Assembly (NCBI GenBank): GCA_038326205.1
Contig: JBBQJV010000001.1
Location: forward strand, 124,001-188,000
Length of the DNA stretch: 64,000 bases
Reading direction: 5' to 3'
Origin: UBA7672 sp038326205
GTDB taxonomy: Bacteria > Pseudomonadota > Alphaproteobacteria > Caulobacterales > Hyphomonadaceae
Program-made: the position numbers and the translations under genes
Shown here: piece after piece, positions 41,980-50,719 of the stretch
How the letters are laid out: the number at the start of each line of letters is the position of its first letter
Numbering within the stretch: position 1 is the stretch's first letter
Notes under the pieces: generated by a model
What the model was told of the DNA's origin: nothing
The model's database searches: none
What the model saw: the letters and a program-made list of their open reading frames with translations, nothing else

Positions 41980-43947
41980 TTAGAGCCGCTCTTTTGCGGC
42001 CTTCACCACAGCTTCAGCCGTGATGCCGAAGTGCTTGTAAAGCGCCTTGTAAGGGGCCGAGGCGCCAAAGCCGGTCATGCCGACAAAGCCTCCTTCCGGA
42101 CCGATCCAACGGTCCCAGCCGTCGCGGATGCCAGCTTCGACGGCCACTTTCGGCAGTTTTCCGCCCAGTGTTTCCGAGCGGTACTTTTCCGGCTGAGCAG
42201 CAAAGAGCGAGAAGCAGGGCATGGAGACGACGCGCGCGCCGATCCCTTCGGCTTCCAGCGTTTGCTGCGCCTCAAGCGCGATCTCGATTTCCGAGCCGGT
42301 CGCCAGCAACACGACCTTCTCGGGCTTGGTCGCCGGGGAGAGGACGTAGCCGCCTTTCGCCACCAGGTTCTCCTCGGTGTGCGTCTTGCGCGCGGCGACG
42401 AGGTTCTGGCGGGTGAGAGCGATCAACGAAGGCCCCGTCGTGGTCTTGAGCGCAACTTCCCATGCCTCGGCAGATTCAACGCCATCGGCGGGGCGGAAGA
42501 CCATGAGGTTCGGGATGTTGCGCAGCGAGGCGACATGCTCGACCGGCTGGTGCGTCGGGCCATCTTCGCCGACGCCGATCGAGTCGTGCGTCATCACGTG
42601 GATCACGCGCTGGTTCATCAGGGCGCCGAGGCGGATAGCGGGGCGCGAGTAATCCGAGAACACGAGGAAGGTGCCGCTGTAAGGAATGATCCCGCCATGC
42701 AGCGCCATGCCGTTCATCGCTGCGGCCATGGCATGCTCGCGAATGCCCCAGTGAACATAACGGCCACCATAGTTTTCCGCCGCGAGCGGTGTCTTGGCGG
42801 CGGCGGTACGCGTGTTGTTGGAGCCCGTGAGGTCGGCCGAGCCGCCGATCATTTCGGGAACCAGCTCGGTGAGCATTTCGAGCGCCGCTCCAGACCATTT
42901 GCGCGTGGCGTCAGCCTTCTGGCCCTCAACGACCTTTTTCTTGTGCTCGTTGATCTTCGACGAGAGGCCGTCCGGCAATTTGCCTTCAAGGGCCGCCTCG
43001 AACCTCGCGCGTTTGTCAGAGGCGGCGAGGCGCTTTGTCCAGGCTTCGCGATGGCGTGCGCCCTGCGTGCCGATCTTGCGCCACGCCTGCAGGATTTCGT
43101 CCGGCACCACGAAGGGCGCGTGCGGCCAGCCTATTGCTGCACGGATGCCGGCAATTTCTTCTGCGCCATAGGGACCACCATGGGCGGGACCCGTGCCTGC
43201 GATCTTCGGTGCGCCAAAGCCGATGATGGTCTTGCACGCGATCAGCGAAGGGCGATCGGCCGTCTGCGCCGCAATTAACGCGCCGCGAACCGCATCCATG
43301 TTGTGGCCGTCAACGCGCGTCACCTCCCAGCCCGACGCCTTGAAGCGCTTCAGCTGGTCAGTGTCGTCCGACATGCCGGTCGAGCCATCTATGGTGACGG
43401 CGTTGTCGTCGAACAGCACGATCAGGTTCTTGAGGCGAAGATGGCCGGCCAGCGTCAGAGCTTCCTGGCTGATGCCTTCCATCAGGCAACCATCGCCTGC
43501 GATTGCATAGGTCTTGTGGTTGACGAGATCATCGCCGAAGCGAGCGTTGAGATGGCGCTCCGCCATCGCCATGCCGACGGCGTTGGCGAGACCTTGGCCC
43601 AGCGGACCCGTCGTTGTCTCGACGCCGCGCGTATGGCCAAACTCCGGGTGACCCGGCGTCTTCGAGCCGAGCTGGCGGAAATTCTTGATCTCCTCGATCG
43701 TCACGTCCGGCGAGCCGGTGAGGAAGAGAAGCGAGTAGAGCAACATCGAGCCGTGGCCGGCTGACAGGATCAGGCGGTCGCGGTCCGGCCATTCCGGCTG
43801 GGTGGCGTCGAATTTCAGAAATTCCTGCACCAGCAAGGTCGCAACATCGGCAAATCCCAGCGGCAGGCCGCAATGCCCGCTCTGCGCTTTTTCGACTGCA
43901 TCCATGCTCAGAGCCCGGATCGCGTTGGCGAGCGGAAGTTGGGCCAT
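41980..43947 (-). CDS. tkt: Transketolase
   Basis: 655 aa, full length. Thiamine-diphosphate site GDGCLMEGISQEALTLAGH and the acidic loop; LSAGHGSMLLYSLL; AFFV-type pyrimidine domain (YFGRYVHWGIREHAMAAAMNGMALHGG order) and a C-terminal domain. Transfers two-carbon units in the pentose phosphate pathway. First gene of the minus-strand carbon cluster and divergent from DUF4164-zapA, the usual alphaproteobacterial arrangement. Confidence 0.97.
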   Translation of the reverse strand: MAQLPLANAIRALSMDAVEKAQSGHCGLPLGFADVATLLVQEFLKFDATQPEWPDRDRLILSAGHGSMLLYSLLFLTGSPDVTIEEIKNFRQLGSKTPGHPEFGHTRGVETTTGPLGQGLANAVGMAMAERHLNARFGDDLVNHKTYAIAGDGCLMEGISQEALTLAGHLRLKNLIVLFDDNAVTIDGSTGMSDDTDQLKRFKASGWEVTRVDGHNMDAVRGALIAAQTADRPSLIACKTIIGFGAPKIAGTGPAHGGPYGAEEIAGIRAAIGWPHAPFVVPDEILQAWRKIGTQGARHREAWTKRLAASDKRARFEAALEGKLPDGLSSKINEHKKKVVEGQKADATRKWSGAALEMLTELVPEMIGGSADLTGSNNTRTAAAKTPLAAENYGGRYVHWGIREHAMAAAMNGMALHGGIIPYSGTFLVFSDYSRPAIRLGALMNQRVIHVMTHDSIGVGEDGPTHQPVEHVASLRNIPNLMVFRPADGVESAEAWEVALKTTTGPSLIALTRQNLVAARKTHTEENLVAKGGYVLSPATKPEKVVLLATGSEIEIALEAQQTLEAEGIGARVVSMPCFSLFAAQPEKYRSETLGGKLPKVAVEAGIRDGWDRWIGPEGGFVGMTGFGASAPYKALYKHFGITAEAVVKAAKERL

Positions 43948-44092
43948 CTCAGGTTCTCCGGCGGTCCCTAGGGGCGGGCTGTGGGCTGGTTAACGGCTTT
44001 GCGTCGCTGTTCAAAGGAGATTTCAAGCCGCACCCCGCCATTGCGCGCTTTGTTCACAGGCATCAAATAGGAGCCGCTGGAAGGATGCGGGG

Positions 44093-44392
44093 ATGGCCGA
44101 AGCGCCGGAAAATGCGGAGGACGCGCCAGATGAGGTGGCTGGGGCGCTGAAGCGTCTCGAGACCGCTATTGATCGTCTCGAAGGCCGTCTCGACGGGCTT
44201 TTCGAGCGTCTCGACGGCCATCGCGGGCATGCCAAGGAGGCCGAAGCGTTACGCAGGGATCGCGCTCGCCTCGCTGGCGACCTTGACGTTGCGAAAGCGA
44301 GAGAGAAGCAACTTCAGCGTCTTGCCGACGAGGCGTCCGAGGCGCTGGGAGCGGCCATTTCCGAGGTTCGCGAAGCGCTCGGCAAGGTCTAG
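44093..44392 (+). CDS. DUF4164 coiled-coil protein
   Basis: 99 aa from ATG 44093. Nearly all helix with heptads (ALKRLETAIDRLEGRLDGLFERLDG, EAEALRRDRARLAGDL, EKQLQRLADEASEALGAAI). Matches DUF4164, which regularly sits between tkt and zapA. A link with cell division is inferred from that context only. Confidence 0.83.
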   Translation: MAEAPENAEDAPDEVAGALKRLETAIDRLEGRLDGLFERLDGHRGHAKEAEALRRDRARLAGDLDVAKAREKQLQRLADEASEALGAAISEVREALGKV

Positions 44393-44430
44393 AATTGAGT
44401 CTATGATCGCGTTGAAAGGCGGACTGTCTC

Positions 44431-44757
44431 GTGGCCAAGGCTGATCTCTCCATCGCCGGAAAGCGCTATTCGCTGAGCTGCGCCCCCGGGCAGGAAGCGC
44501 GGCTCGAAGAGCTGGGCGCCCGCTTTGACCAGCGCGTGAAAGAACTCAGCGAGGCGCTGGGCGACATCGGGCCTGAACGCTTGTTTCTCGCTGCCGGTAT
44601 TTCGCTGCTCGACGAACTGGACGCGCAGGCCGTCGACACCGGCGCTGCCGCGCTCGACGATCGCATCCGCACTTTGGAGAACCGCGCCGCCACGCTGCTG
44701 ACCGACGCCGCCGCCCGCATCGAGATGCTGTCGCGCCGGGTAGATGAAGCCAGCTAG
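44431..44757 (+). CDS. zapA: Cell division protein ZapA
   Basis: 108 aa, GTG start 44431. Stabilises FtsZ filaments at the division site. The N-terminal ZapA fold MAKADLSIAGKRYSLSCAPGQEARLEELGARFDQRV is followed by a coiled coil. 38 bases after DUF4164 and likely co-transcribed. The region directly downstream is structured (see separate entry). Confidence 0.9.
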   Translation: MAKADLSIAGKRYSLSCAPGQEARLEELGARFDQRVKELSEALGDIGPERLFLAAGISLLDELDAQAVDTGAAALDDRIRTLENRAATLLTDAAARIEMLSRRVDEAS

Positions 44758-44759
44758 CG

Positions 44760-44853
44760 CGTCGGGCGAATTGGCTGAATCGACCAATCTGCTTCGGGAA
44801 TGCCGAACCCTCATCATCGAGCAAGGGCTACGCTGCACACTAATCGCCCGATG
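44760..44853 (+). ncRNA. Structured sequence downstream of zapA (possible small RNA)
   Basis: CGTCGGGCGA at 44760-44769 can pair with TCGCCCGATG at 44844-44853 (ten pairs, one G-U), closing a domain that contains TTCGGGAATGCCGAA and CCCT...AGGG hairpins. In alphaproteobacteria the 6S RNA gene usually lies just downstream of zapA, before the folate cyclo-ligase gene. This element is in that position but is shorter (94 bases) than usual 6S (about 150-160), and the folate cyclo-ligase gene is absent. It may instead be the zapA terminator. Strand is assumed from zapA. Confidence 0.3.
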
Positions 44854-44855
44854 CT

Positions 44856-45548
44856 CTAGCGCACCACCAGCCAGACAAACCCCACCGCTAGCACAACGCC
44901 AATCGCAAACCGCCACAGCGGCACAGGCGCGATGCCGCTCACTGGCCCTTCGGCATTCGCGGCGTAGCGCTTGCCGGTTAACATCGGGCCGATGAGGTTG
45001 ATGCGTTTCACAACAAGATAGAAAACGATCGCCGCGATGTGCAGACCGATCAGTGCCAGCACGACCCTGAAAAAATCCTCGTGCAGATCGCCAGCATCCT
45101 TCGAGAACTCATAGCTAACATATCGCGACAGCGGACCTGACTCGAGCCCGTCCGTGTCCGAGGCGAACAGGCCAAGACCGACCTGCGCTATCAGCGCCAG
45201 CAATATCGCAACAACGCTGAGCGCGCCTAGCGGGTTGTGTCCGAAGGCTGCGCGATAATTCGGCTTCAACAGTTTCGGCAGATAGCCGAACACCGCGCCC
45301 GGCCCTTTGACGAACTGGGAAAAACGCGCTGTCTCTGGCCCCGCAAAGCCCCAATAGATCCGGAACACCAGCAGGCCGAGCAGCGTCAGGCCGGACAGGT
45401 AGTGCCAGTCCATCCTGTCGTTCTCGACCGTCCACCAAGAAAACGCGACACAGAACACAAACAGCCAGTGAACCAGCCGCGTTGGCGCATCCCACACCTT
45501 CTGCATGGATGGAGGAGCAGCGTGCGCCTGCGGCTGGTCTGAAGGCAT
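44856..45548 (-). CDS. Cytochrome b (b561-type, di-heme)
   Basis: 230 aa from ATG 45548. Four membrane helices with His ligands in TRLVHWLFVF, MDWHYLSGL, and GLHIAAIVF, the pattern of soluble-c-partner cytochromes b561/Ni-Fe hydrogenase-type b. It follows the cytochrome c' gene on the same strand and probably transfers electrons between the quinone pool and that protein. Confidence 0.85.
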   Translation of the reverse strand: MPSDQPQAHAAPPSMQKVWDAPTRLVHWLFVFCVAFSWWTVENDRMDWHYLSGLTLLGLLVFRIYWGFAGPETARFSQFVKGPGAVFGYLPKLLKPNYRAAFGHNPLGALSVVAILLALIAQVGLGLFASDTDGLESGPLSRYVSYEFSKDAGDLHEDFFRVVLALIGLHIAAIVFYLVVKRINLIGPMLTGKRYAANAEGPVSGIAPVPLWRFAIGVVLAVGFVWLVVR

Positions 45549-45550
45549 GT

Positions 45551-45596
45551 CTATTTCTTGTGCTCTTCGCGGCCTACTTCTTGTGCTCTTCGCGGA
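45551..45596. repeat. 23-base tandem duplication at the cytochrome c' gene end
   Basis: The sequence around CTATTTCTTGTGCTCTTCGC (unit of 23 bases from 45551) is repeated with one difference from 45574, which includes the TAG stop codon. The downstream copy is intergenic, so a second REEHKK-stop sequence follows the gene's own end. Confidence 0.85.
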
Positions 45597-46119
45597 AAGT
45601 GTCGTGGCAGTTCTTGCAGGCGGCGCCCGTTGCCGGGAATTGTGCCTTGAGACCATCGGCGTCAGTCACAGCCGCCAGCAGGGCTGTCTCGCCCTGCAGT
45701 CTGATCACGGCGCCATCGAATGTCGCACGGTCCGTCCAGATGTTGGGCTTCGCGCCCGGTTTGCCCGGCTCGGCGGCGGTGCCCGACGGGAACCACGTGC
45801 CCATCTCGTCGGCATAACCTTTGACCTTCGCAGCAGCAGCGCTGACAGCGGCCATGTCCGGCGTCGCAGACTTGAAGTTGTCGAGCACGACCTTGAAATT
45901 CTTGCCGAGGTCTTCGTACCGTTCATGGCGCGCCTTCATGTAGGCGGGAATGTCGGCGGGCATCTCGCCCACCGTGCTGGCCGGTGTAACGACTGTTTCA
46001 GGCGCAGGCGCGGGCGTCACCTCGGCGGTCGGTGTTGGTTCCGCAGGCGCTGGCTCGCCGCCACATGCTGCCAGACCCAGAGCCAGGATGGCGGCCGATG
46101 CGAACAATGCGATCTTCAT
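45574..46119 (-). CDS. Class II cytochrome c (cytochrome c'-like) lipoprotein
   Basis: 181 aa from ATG 46119. The lipoprotein signal ends in LGLAAC; a Pro/Thr/Ala linker (residues about 22-55) spans to a four-helix domain with the heme c site CKNCH at residues 168-172, near the C-terminus as in class II cytochromes c. Followed by the b-type cytochrome gene; together they look like a membrane electron shuttle. The gene end carries the 23-base duplication. Confidence 0.87.
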   Translation of the reverse strand: MKIALFASAAILALGLAACGGEPAPAEPTPTAEVTPAPAPETVVTPASTVGEMPADIPAYMKARHERYEDLGKNFKVVLDNFKSATPDMAAVSAAAAKVKGYADEMGTWFPSGTAAEPGKPGAKPNIWTDRATFDGAVIRLQGETALLAAVTDADGLKAQFPATGAACKNCHDTFREEHKK

Positions 46120-46270
46120 GTTCCAGATTTCCCTCATGCTGCGGCGAATAGCCCGCATCGGACGCTAAGGAGAGGCGTGGAGGGCGTCAACTCACAGACA
46201 CCACAGCCGCAAGATGGTTCATGGTGGCGCCGGGCGCTCAAGTGATTCGGTCGTGCGCTGGCGCCAAAAC

Positions 46271-48088
46271 ATGCAGGAGACCCAGCTGAACCCCGACCCG
46301 ATCCTCGCGCCTGAAAAGGTCCTCGCAGACGTGTTCGGCCACGCAGCGTTTCGCGGGGAGCAGGGCGATGTTGTCCGCCATGTAACAGCGGGGGGCGATG
46401 CCGTTGTCCTATTCCCGACCGGAGCGGGGAAGTCAGTCTGCTATCAGATTCCGGCATTGTGCCGTCCTGGTGTGGCCATCATTGTATCGCCGCTGATCGC
46501 CCTGATGCGCGATCAGGTGGAGGCGCTGAAACAGGCTGGCGTGCCCGCCGCCATGCTGAACTCCTCGCTCAATGCCGACGAGGCGCGCGCCGTGCGCGAT
46601 GACCTCCGCGCCGACCGTCTGAAACTTCTCTACGTCGCGCCCGAACGGCTGGTGACGCCCGGTTTCCAGCAAATGCTGCAGGAAGCGCATATCAGCCTCT
46701 TCGCCATCGACGAAGCGCACTGCGTCAGCCAGTGGGGCCATGATTTCCGGCCGGAGTATCGCGAGCTTTCCCGCATCGCTGGCGCCTTCCCCGGCGTGCC
46801 GCGCATGGCGCTCACCGCGACGGCCGATCCCGCAACACGGGCGGACATCATAGAGCGCCTCGGCCTCGAGAGCGCGCGTATCTTCGCCTCGAGCTTCGAC
46901 CGGCCCAACATTTCCTACACCCTCCTCCAGCGCGACAAGGGCAAGGAACAGCTGCGCGATTTTCTTGGCGCACACACCGGCGAGAGCGGCATCGTCTACT
47001 GCCTCTCGCGCAAGAAGGTGGAGCAGATCGCAGTGTGGCTGAACGAGCAAGGCATTCGCGCGCTGCCCTACCACGCCGGCATGGACGCCTCGGCGCGTTC
47101 GCGCAATCAGGACGCCTTCATCAACGAGGATGGCGTCGTCATAGTCGCGACTGTCGCGTTTGGCATGGGCATCGACAAGCCCGACGTGCGCTTCGTCGCC
47201 CATGTCGACATGCCCGGCTCGATCGAGGCCTACTATCAGGAAACCGGTCGCGCCGGTCGCGATGGCGATCCTTCGGCTGCATGGATGTCTTATTCTATGA
47301 GCGATGTCGTGCTGCGACGGCGCATGATTGACGAAGGCAATGCGCCCGAAGAGGTGAAGCGTATCGAGCGCTCCAAGCTCAACGCTCTGCTCAACATCTG
47401 CGAGACCACCCAGTGCCGGCGACAGGCGATCCTGTCGTGGTTCGGTGAACAGCATCCCGGCAATTGCGGCAACTGCGACAACTGCGTCTCGCCCGCTGAC
47501 ACGTGGGACGCAACCGAAGCGGTCATCAAGGCGATGTCCGCGATCTACCGCACCGGTGAGCGCTTCGGCGTCATGCACATCGTCGATGTGGTGACCGGAA
47601 AGGTCACCGAAAAAATCGAGCGCCTCGGTCACGACAGGCTGCAGGTCTTCGGAAAGGGCGCCGATATAGATGCAAAGACTTGGCAGTCTGTGCTGCGCCA
47701 GATCTCGGCCTCGGGTCTTGTCGTTGTCGACCCCGAACACGGAAGTCTGCGCCTGTCGGAAGAAGCGCGTCCCGTCCTGCGTGGCGAGAGCAGGATTATG
47801 CTGCGCCGCGACCGACCAAAGAGCAAAACCGCGCGCCGCTCGCGCGATGCCGTCGCGATATCGTCGGGTGCGGAATCGCTGTTTGATCTGTTGCGCGCCG
47901 AACGCGCCAGTCTCGCCAAGGCGCAGAGCGTCCCGCCCTATGTGGTGTTCCACGACACAACCCTGCGCGCGATGGCCGAAGCGCGCCCCGCCACGCTCGA
48001 AGCGATGGCGTCTCTCTCCGGCATCGGCAAGGCGAAGCTCGAACGCTACGGCGAGCGCTTCCTTTCGGTCATCGCAAGAGCCGCCTGA
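46271..48088 (+). CDS. recQ: ATP-dependent DNA helicase RecQ
   Basis: 605 aa from ATG 46271 (MQETQLNPDPIL). 3'-5' helicase of recombination and replication repair. Walker A FPTGAGKSVCYQIP; DEAH motif IDEAHCVSQWGHDFRPEY; motif V/VI GFAMGMGIDKPDVRFV and QETGRAGRDGDP; zinc-binding Cys cluster near C...CGNCDNC; RQC and a C-terminal HRDC domain (SLSGIGKAKLERYG). An upstream in-frame ATG adds 19 residues of no family similarity. Confidence 0.94.
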   Translation: MQETQLNPDPILAPEKVLADVFGHAAFRGEQGDVVRHVTAGGDAVVLFPTGAGKSVCYQIPALCRPGVAIIVSPLIALMRDQVEALKQAGVPAAMLNSSLNADEARAVRDDLRADRLKLLYVAPERLVTPGFQQMLQEAHISLFAIDEAHCVSQWGHDFRPEYRELSRIAGAFPGVPRMALTATADPATRADIIERLGLESARIFASSFDRPNISYTLLQRDKGKEQLRDFLGAHTGESGIVYCLSRKKVEQIAVWLNEQGIRALPYHAGMDASARSRNQDAFINEDGVVIVATVAFGMGIDKPDVRFVAHVDMPGSIEAYYQETGRAGRDGDPSAAWMSYSMSDVVLRRRMIDEGNAPEEVKRIERSKLNALLNICETTQCRRQAILSWFGEQHPGNCGNCDNCVSPADTWDATEAVIKAMSAIYRTGERFGVMHIVDVVTGKVTEKIERLGHDRLQVFGKGADIDAKTWQSVLRQISASGLVVVDPEHGSLRLSEEARPVLRGESRIMLRRDRPKSKTARRSRDAVAISSGAESLFDLLRAERASLAKAQSVPPYVVFHDTTLRAMAEARPATLEAMASLSGIGKAKLERYGERFLSVIARAA

Positions 48089-48094
48089 GCCACC

Positions 48095-48799
48095 TCAGCG
48101 CGCCCGCGTCCGAGAACGCTCGCGCCTGCGCGGCGCGGCGCTCTTCGCCTTTTTGGCTGGCGCTTTCTTCTGCGCAACTGATCTCGCCGGCGGAGATTTG
48201 GCCGCAGCCGTTTTTGCCACCGGCCAGCGATCGGTCGCTTCCTCCCAGTGCATTCGGCACAGCGAGACATACATTGACTTCTCGATGCCGACCTGATCGC
48301 CGGTTTTCAGCGCGCGGCCATCGGATGTCTGGCGCACAACCATCGTCGCCTTGCGGCCGCAATGACAGATGGTCCGGATCTCGCGCAGGCTGTCGGCGAT
48401 GGCGAGAAGTTCGGACGAGCCGGTAAACAGCTCACCGCGAAAATCGGTCCGCAGACCATAGCACAGGACGGGCAGGCCCAGCCGGTCGGCCACGCGCGCG
48501 AGTTGCCAGACCTGCTCGCGGGTGAGGAATTGCGCCTCGTCGACGAACACGCAGTCGATGCGCTTCTTGCGATGCTCGCGATTAATCCAGGTGTAGAGCT
48601 CATCCTCCACGCCATAGAGCAGCGCCGGGGAGTTGATGCCGATGCGCGAGGTGATCCTGCCTTCATCAGCCTCCGCATACAGCGAGGACGTAAACAGCAG
48701 CGAGCGCATGCCGCGCTCCTGATAGTTGTAGGCAGCCTGCAGCAGCACAGTCGACTTGCCGGCGTTCATCGCGGCGTAGGAAAAATACAGCTTCGACAT
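48095..48799 (-). CDS. tdk: Thymidine kinase with basic C-terminal extension
   Basis: 234 aa. Phosphorylates thymidine in nucleoside salvage. P-loop YAAMNAGKSTVLLQ, Walker B VFVDEAQFL, lasso/substrate site and a zinc-ribbon (ICHCGRKA). The enzyme is normally about 190-200 aa; here about 35 extra residues (AAAKSPPARSVAQKKAPAKKAKSA) of Lys/Ala/Arg/Pro form a basic tail that could bind nucleic acid. Its end lies 6 bases from the recQ stop (convergent). Confidence 0.92.
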   Translation of the reverse strand: MSKLYFSYAAMNAGKSTVLLQAAYNYQERGMRSLLFTSSLYAEADEGRITSRIGINSPALLYGVEDELYTWINREHRKKRIDCVFVDEAQFLTREQVWQLARVADRLGLPVLCYGLRTDFRGELFTGSSELLAIADSLREIRTICHCGRKATMVVRQTSDGRALKTGDQVGIEKSMYVSLCRMHWEEATDRWPVAKTAAAKSPPARSVAQKKAPAKKAKSAAPRRRERSRTRAR

Positions 48800-48931
48800 G
48801 GGCGCTCCGGGAGCCCCGTTGTGCAGCGAGCGGCAACCCGCGCCAAGCCATGCAACATGCAGCAGGCCGCCGGTTTCTGGGGAAAGCTGGTCCCGACTGG
48901 TCCGGTCTGACGTCAGGCGGGCTTTGTAACG

Positions 48932-49432
48932 CTATGCCGGGAGCCCAGCCGCCACGAACTTGGCGACAGCGTCGAGTTGGTCGGCCGAGAGCGCGGCGCC
49001 CATTGGCGGCATCTTGTCGCCTGGATTCATCATGCCCTTGTTGACCTTCTCCTTGATCACCGCGACCTCAAGTCCGTTGGTGAGGGCAACGCCCATCTGC
49101 GTGCCCTGACCCGCGGGTCCGTGGCACATGGCGCAGGTGGCGGTGTAGGTTGCGCGGCCTGTTGCGATCTGTTCAAGGGTCGGGCTGTCGGTGATCTTGA
49201 TATTGTCGGGCGCAGCAGCAGCCGCCGGAACGGCTGGGGCCGCGGCGGGCTCAGCCGTGGGCGCGGTGGCGAGGCTTTCGGTGGTGTTGTCAGCGGCCGG
49301 ACCGCTCGGCGGGGCGGCTTCAGCGATGGGCGCGGCTTCTGGCGCTGCGGGTGCGGGCTCGTTAGCGGCGGGCGTGCAGGCCGCGGCCAGAGCAAATGCG
49401 GACACAGTCAGGATTACGGTACGCAATTTCAC
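48932..49432 (-). CDS. Cytochrome c lipoprotein with Ala/Pro-rich linker
   Basis: 166 aa. Lipobox LAAAC (Cys19). A long linker of Ala, Pro, Glu and Thr (residues 20-80) leads to a class I cytochrome c domain: heme site CAMCHGPAG at about residue 100, axial Met in MNPGDKMPPMG. Membrane-tethered periplasmic electron carrier. It precedes (on the same strand, downstream in transcription) nothing obvious; upstream is the tandem-CMD lipoprotein gene. Confidence 0.85.
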   Translation of the reverse strand: MKLRTVILTVSAFALAAACTPAANEPAPAAPEAAPIAEAAPPSGPAADNTTESLATAPTAEPAAAPAVPAAAAAPDNIKITDSPTLEQIATGRATYTATCAMCHGPAGQGTQMGVALTNGLEVAVIKEKVNKGMMNPGDKMPPMGAALSADQLDAVAKFVAAGLPA

Positions 49433-49476
49433 GTGGCCCCCTCAGACAACTCGATTTGATTCATGCGGCCAATACT

Positions 49477-50706
49477 TCAATTGGGTAGTGCCGGATAGCC
49501 CGGCTCTGTCTGTATGCCGAATGAATTGATCGCAAGTCCCGTCATCATGTAGCCGCCGACCGTGAAGACGATTTCGATCCGTTCCTTCATGCTAAAGAAT
49601 TCAGCAAGCCCCGACCATGTTGCCTCCGTAATGAACGCCTCCCGGCGCAGTTCGTCGGCGGCCTGCAAGACGGCGCGCTGTTTGGGGTTCCACACCGTCG
49701 CGGACGGGCCGGTCGCGATCGCGGCGATCTGCGCCTCGCTCAGGCCAGCAGTCGCCGCCGGGCCCGCATGGTGCGCCCATTCATAGGACGCGCGAATATT
49801 CCAGGCAGTACGCAGGATCACCAGCTCGCGAGTCTGCGGATCCAGCAGGCTGTCGCGCTGTATGTACGACCCAAAACGCAGGCGCGGACCATAGAGTCGC
49901 GGGTTAGTTACCAGCGTGCCATAGAGGTTCATCAGCGACCCATCAGGCTCGATCCGTGACGCAACCAGCGCGTGCTGTTCGGCCGTCATCGCGGCAGGCT
50001 TGAGAGGGGCAATACGCGGGGTGGTGAGGCGCGGACCTGTCGGGCGCGTGGCGGGAACGGGCGTGTCCGGGCCGATCGGCATGAAGTCGACGGCGGTCGG
50101 CTCGATCTGCACGCCGAGTGTGTTGAGCGCCATCGAGACCAGCTGGTACTGCGCCGACGTGAACAGCAGCTCCATCACCTGATTGTCGTTGTAGGTGGTG
50201 TGAAGGTTGGCCCACGTCTCATCCGAGATCATCGCGTCGTAACGCAACTCGTCTGCCATCTTCATCACCGCGCGATCGATCGACGACCAGATGGCGGGGT
50301 TTTCGGGCGCCGCGGCGATGGCGAGCACTTCGGCATCGCTCAATCCCGCCGACGCTTTTGCAATGCGCGCGTGCTGCGCCCATTCATATGGCGACTGGCA
50401 GAGCCAACCCATCCGCAGCATCGCCAGCTCGCGATGTCGCGGCGCGATCGATGTGTTGTTGAGCAGAACCTGTCCGAGCGGCGACCAGCGATTGTAGAGC
50501 TCAACGTGATTGGCGAGCGTGCGATAGATGTTGAGCGGCGCACGGCTGCCCAGCATGTCGCGCTGCGCCTCTGTGAGGCCGGTCTCGTCGACCGGAGCGA
50601 GTCGCGGTTCGACGAGGCGCGGCGAGAATGCCGGTGCGCTCATGCACCCTGCGAGAAGTAGAGCGGCCGCAAACATTGACAGGCGCAAGATGTCTCCCCT
50701 GGACAA
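49477..50706 (-). CDS. Tandem carboxymuconolactone-decarboxylase-like lipoprotein
   Basis: 409 aa with lipobox LLLAGC (Cys21), so it is exported and lipidated. Two AhpD/CMD-like helical domains: residues about 60-200 (LAMLRMGWLCQSPYEWAQHARIAKASAGLS) and about 270-405 (LVILRTAWNIRASYEWAHHAGPAATAGLS). Both carry the E(W)..H pattern of the family; neither has the CxxC of AhpD peroxidases. Family members are cytoplasmic as a rule, so an extracytoplasmic tandem is unusual. Transcribed toward the cytochrome c lipoprotein gene, with a 44-base gap. Confidence 0.8.
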   Translation of the reverse strand: MSRGDILRLSMFAAALLLAGCMSAPAFSPRLVEPRLAPVDETGLTEAQRDMLGSRAPLNIYRTLANHVELYNRWSPLGQVLLNNTSIAPRHRELAMLRMGWLCQSPYEWAQHARIAKASAGLSDAEVLAIAAAPENPAIWSSIDRAVMKMADELRYDAMISDETWANLHTTYNDNQVMELLFTSAQYQLVSMALNTLGVQIEPTAVDFMPIGPDTPVPATRPTGPRLTTPRIAPLKPAAMTAEQHALVASRIEPDGSLMNLYGTLVTNPRLYGPRLRFGSYIQRDSLLDPQTRELVILRTAWNIRASYEWAHHAGPAATAGLSEAQIAAIATGPSATVWNPKQRAVLQAADELRREAFITEATWSGLAEFFSMKERIEIVFTVGGYMMTGLAINSFGIQTEPGYPALPN

Positions 50707-50719
50707 GTCTTCTTTGCAC

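Noticed and set aside
46433..47953. Open frame of about 500 codons antisense to recQ
   Set aside because: Composition follows the complementary codons of recQ and no family pattern is present; the sense frame is a clear RecQ.
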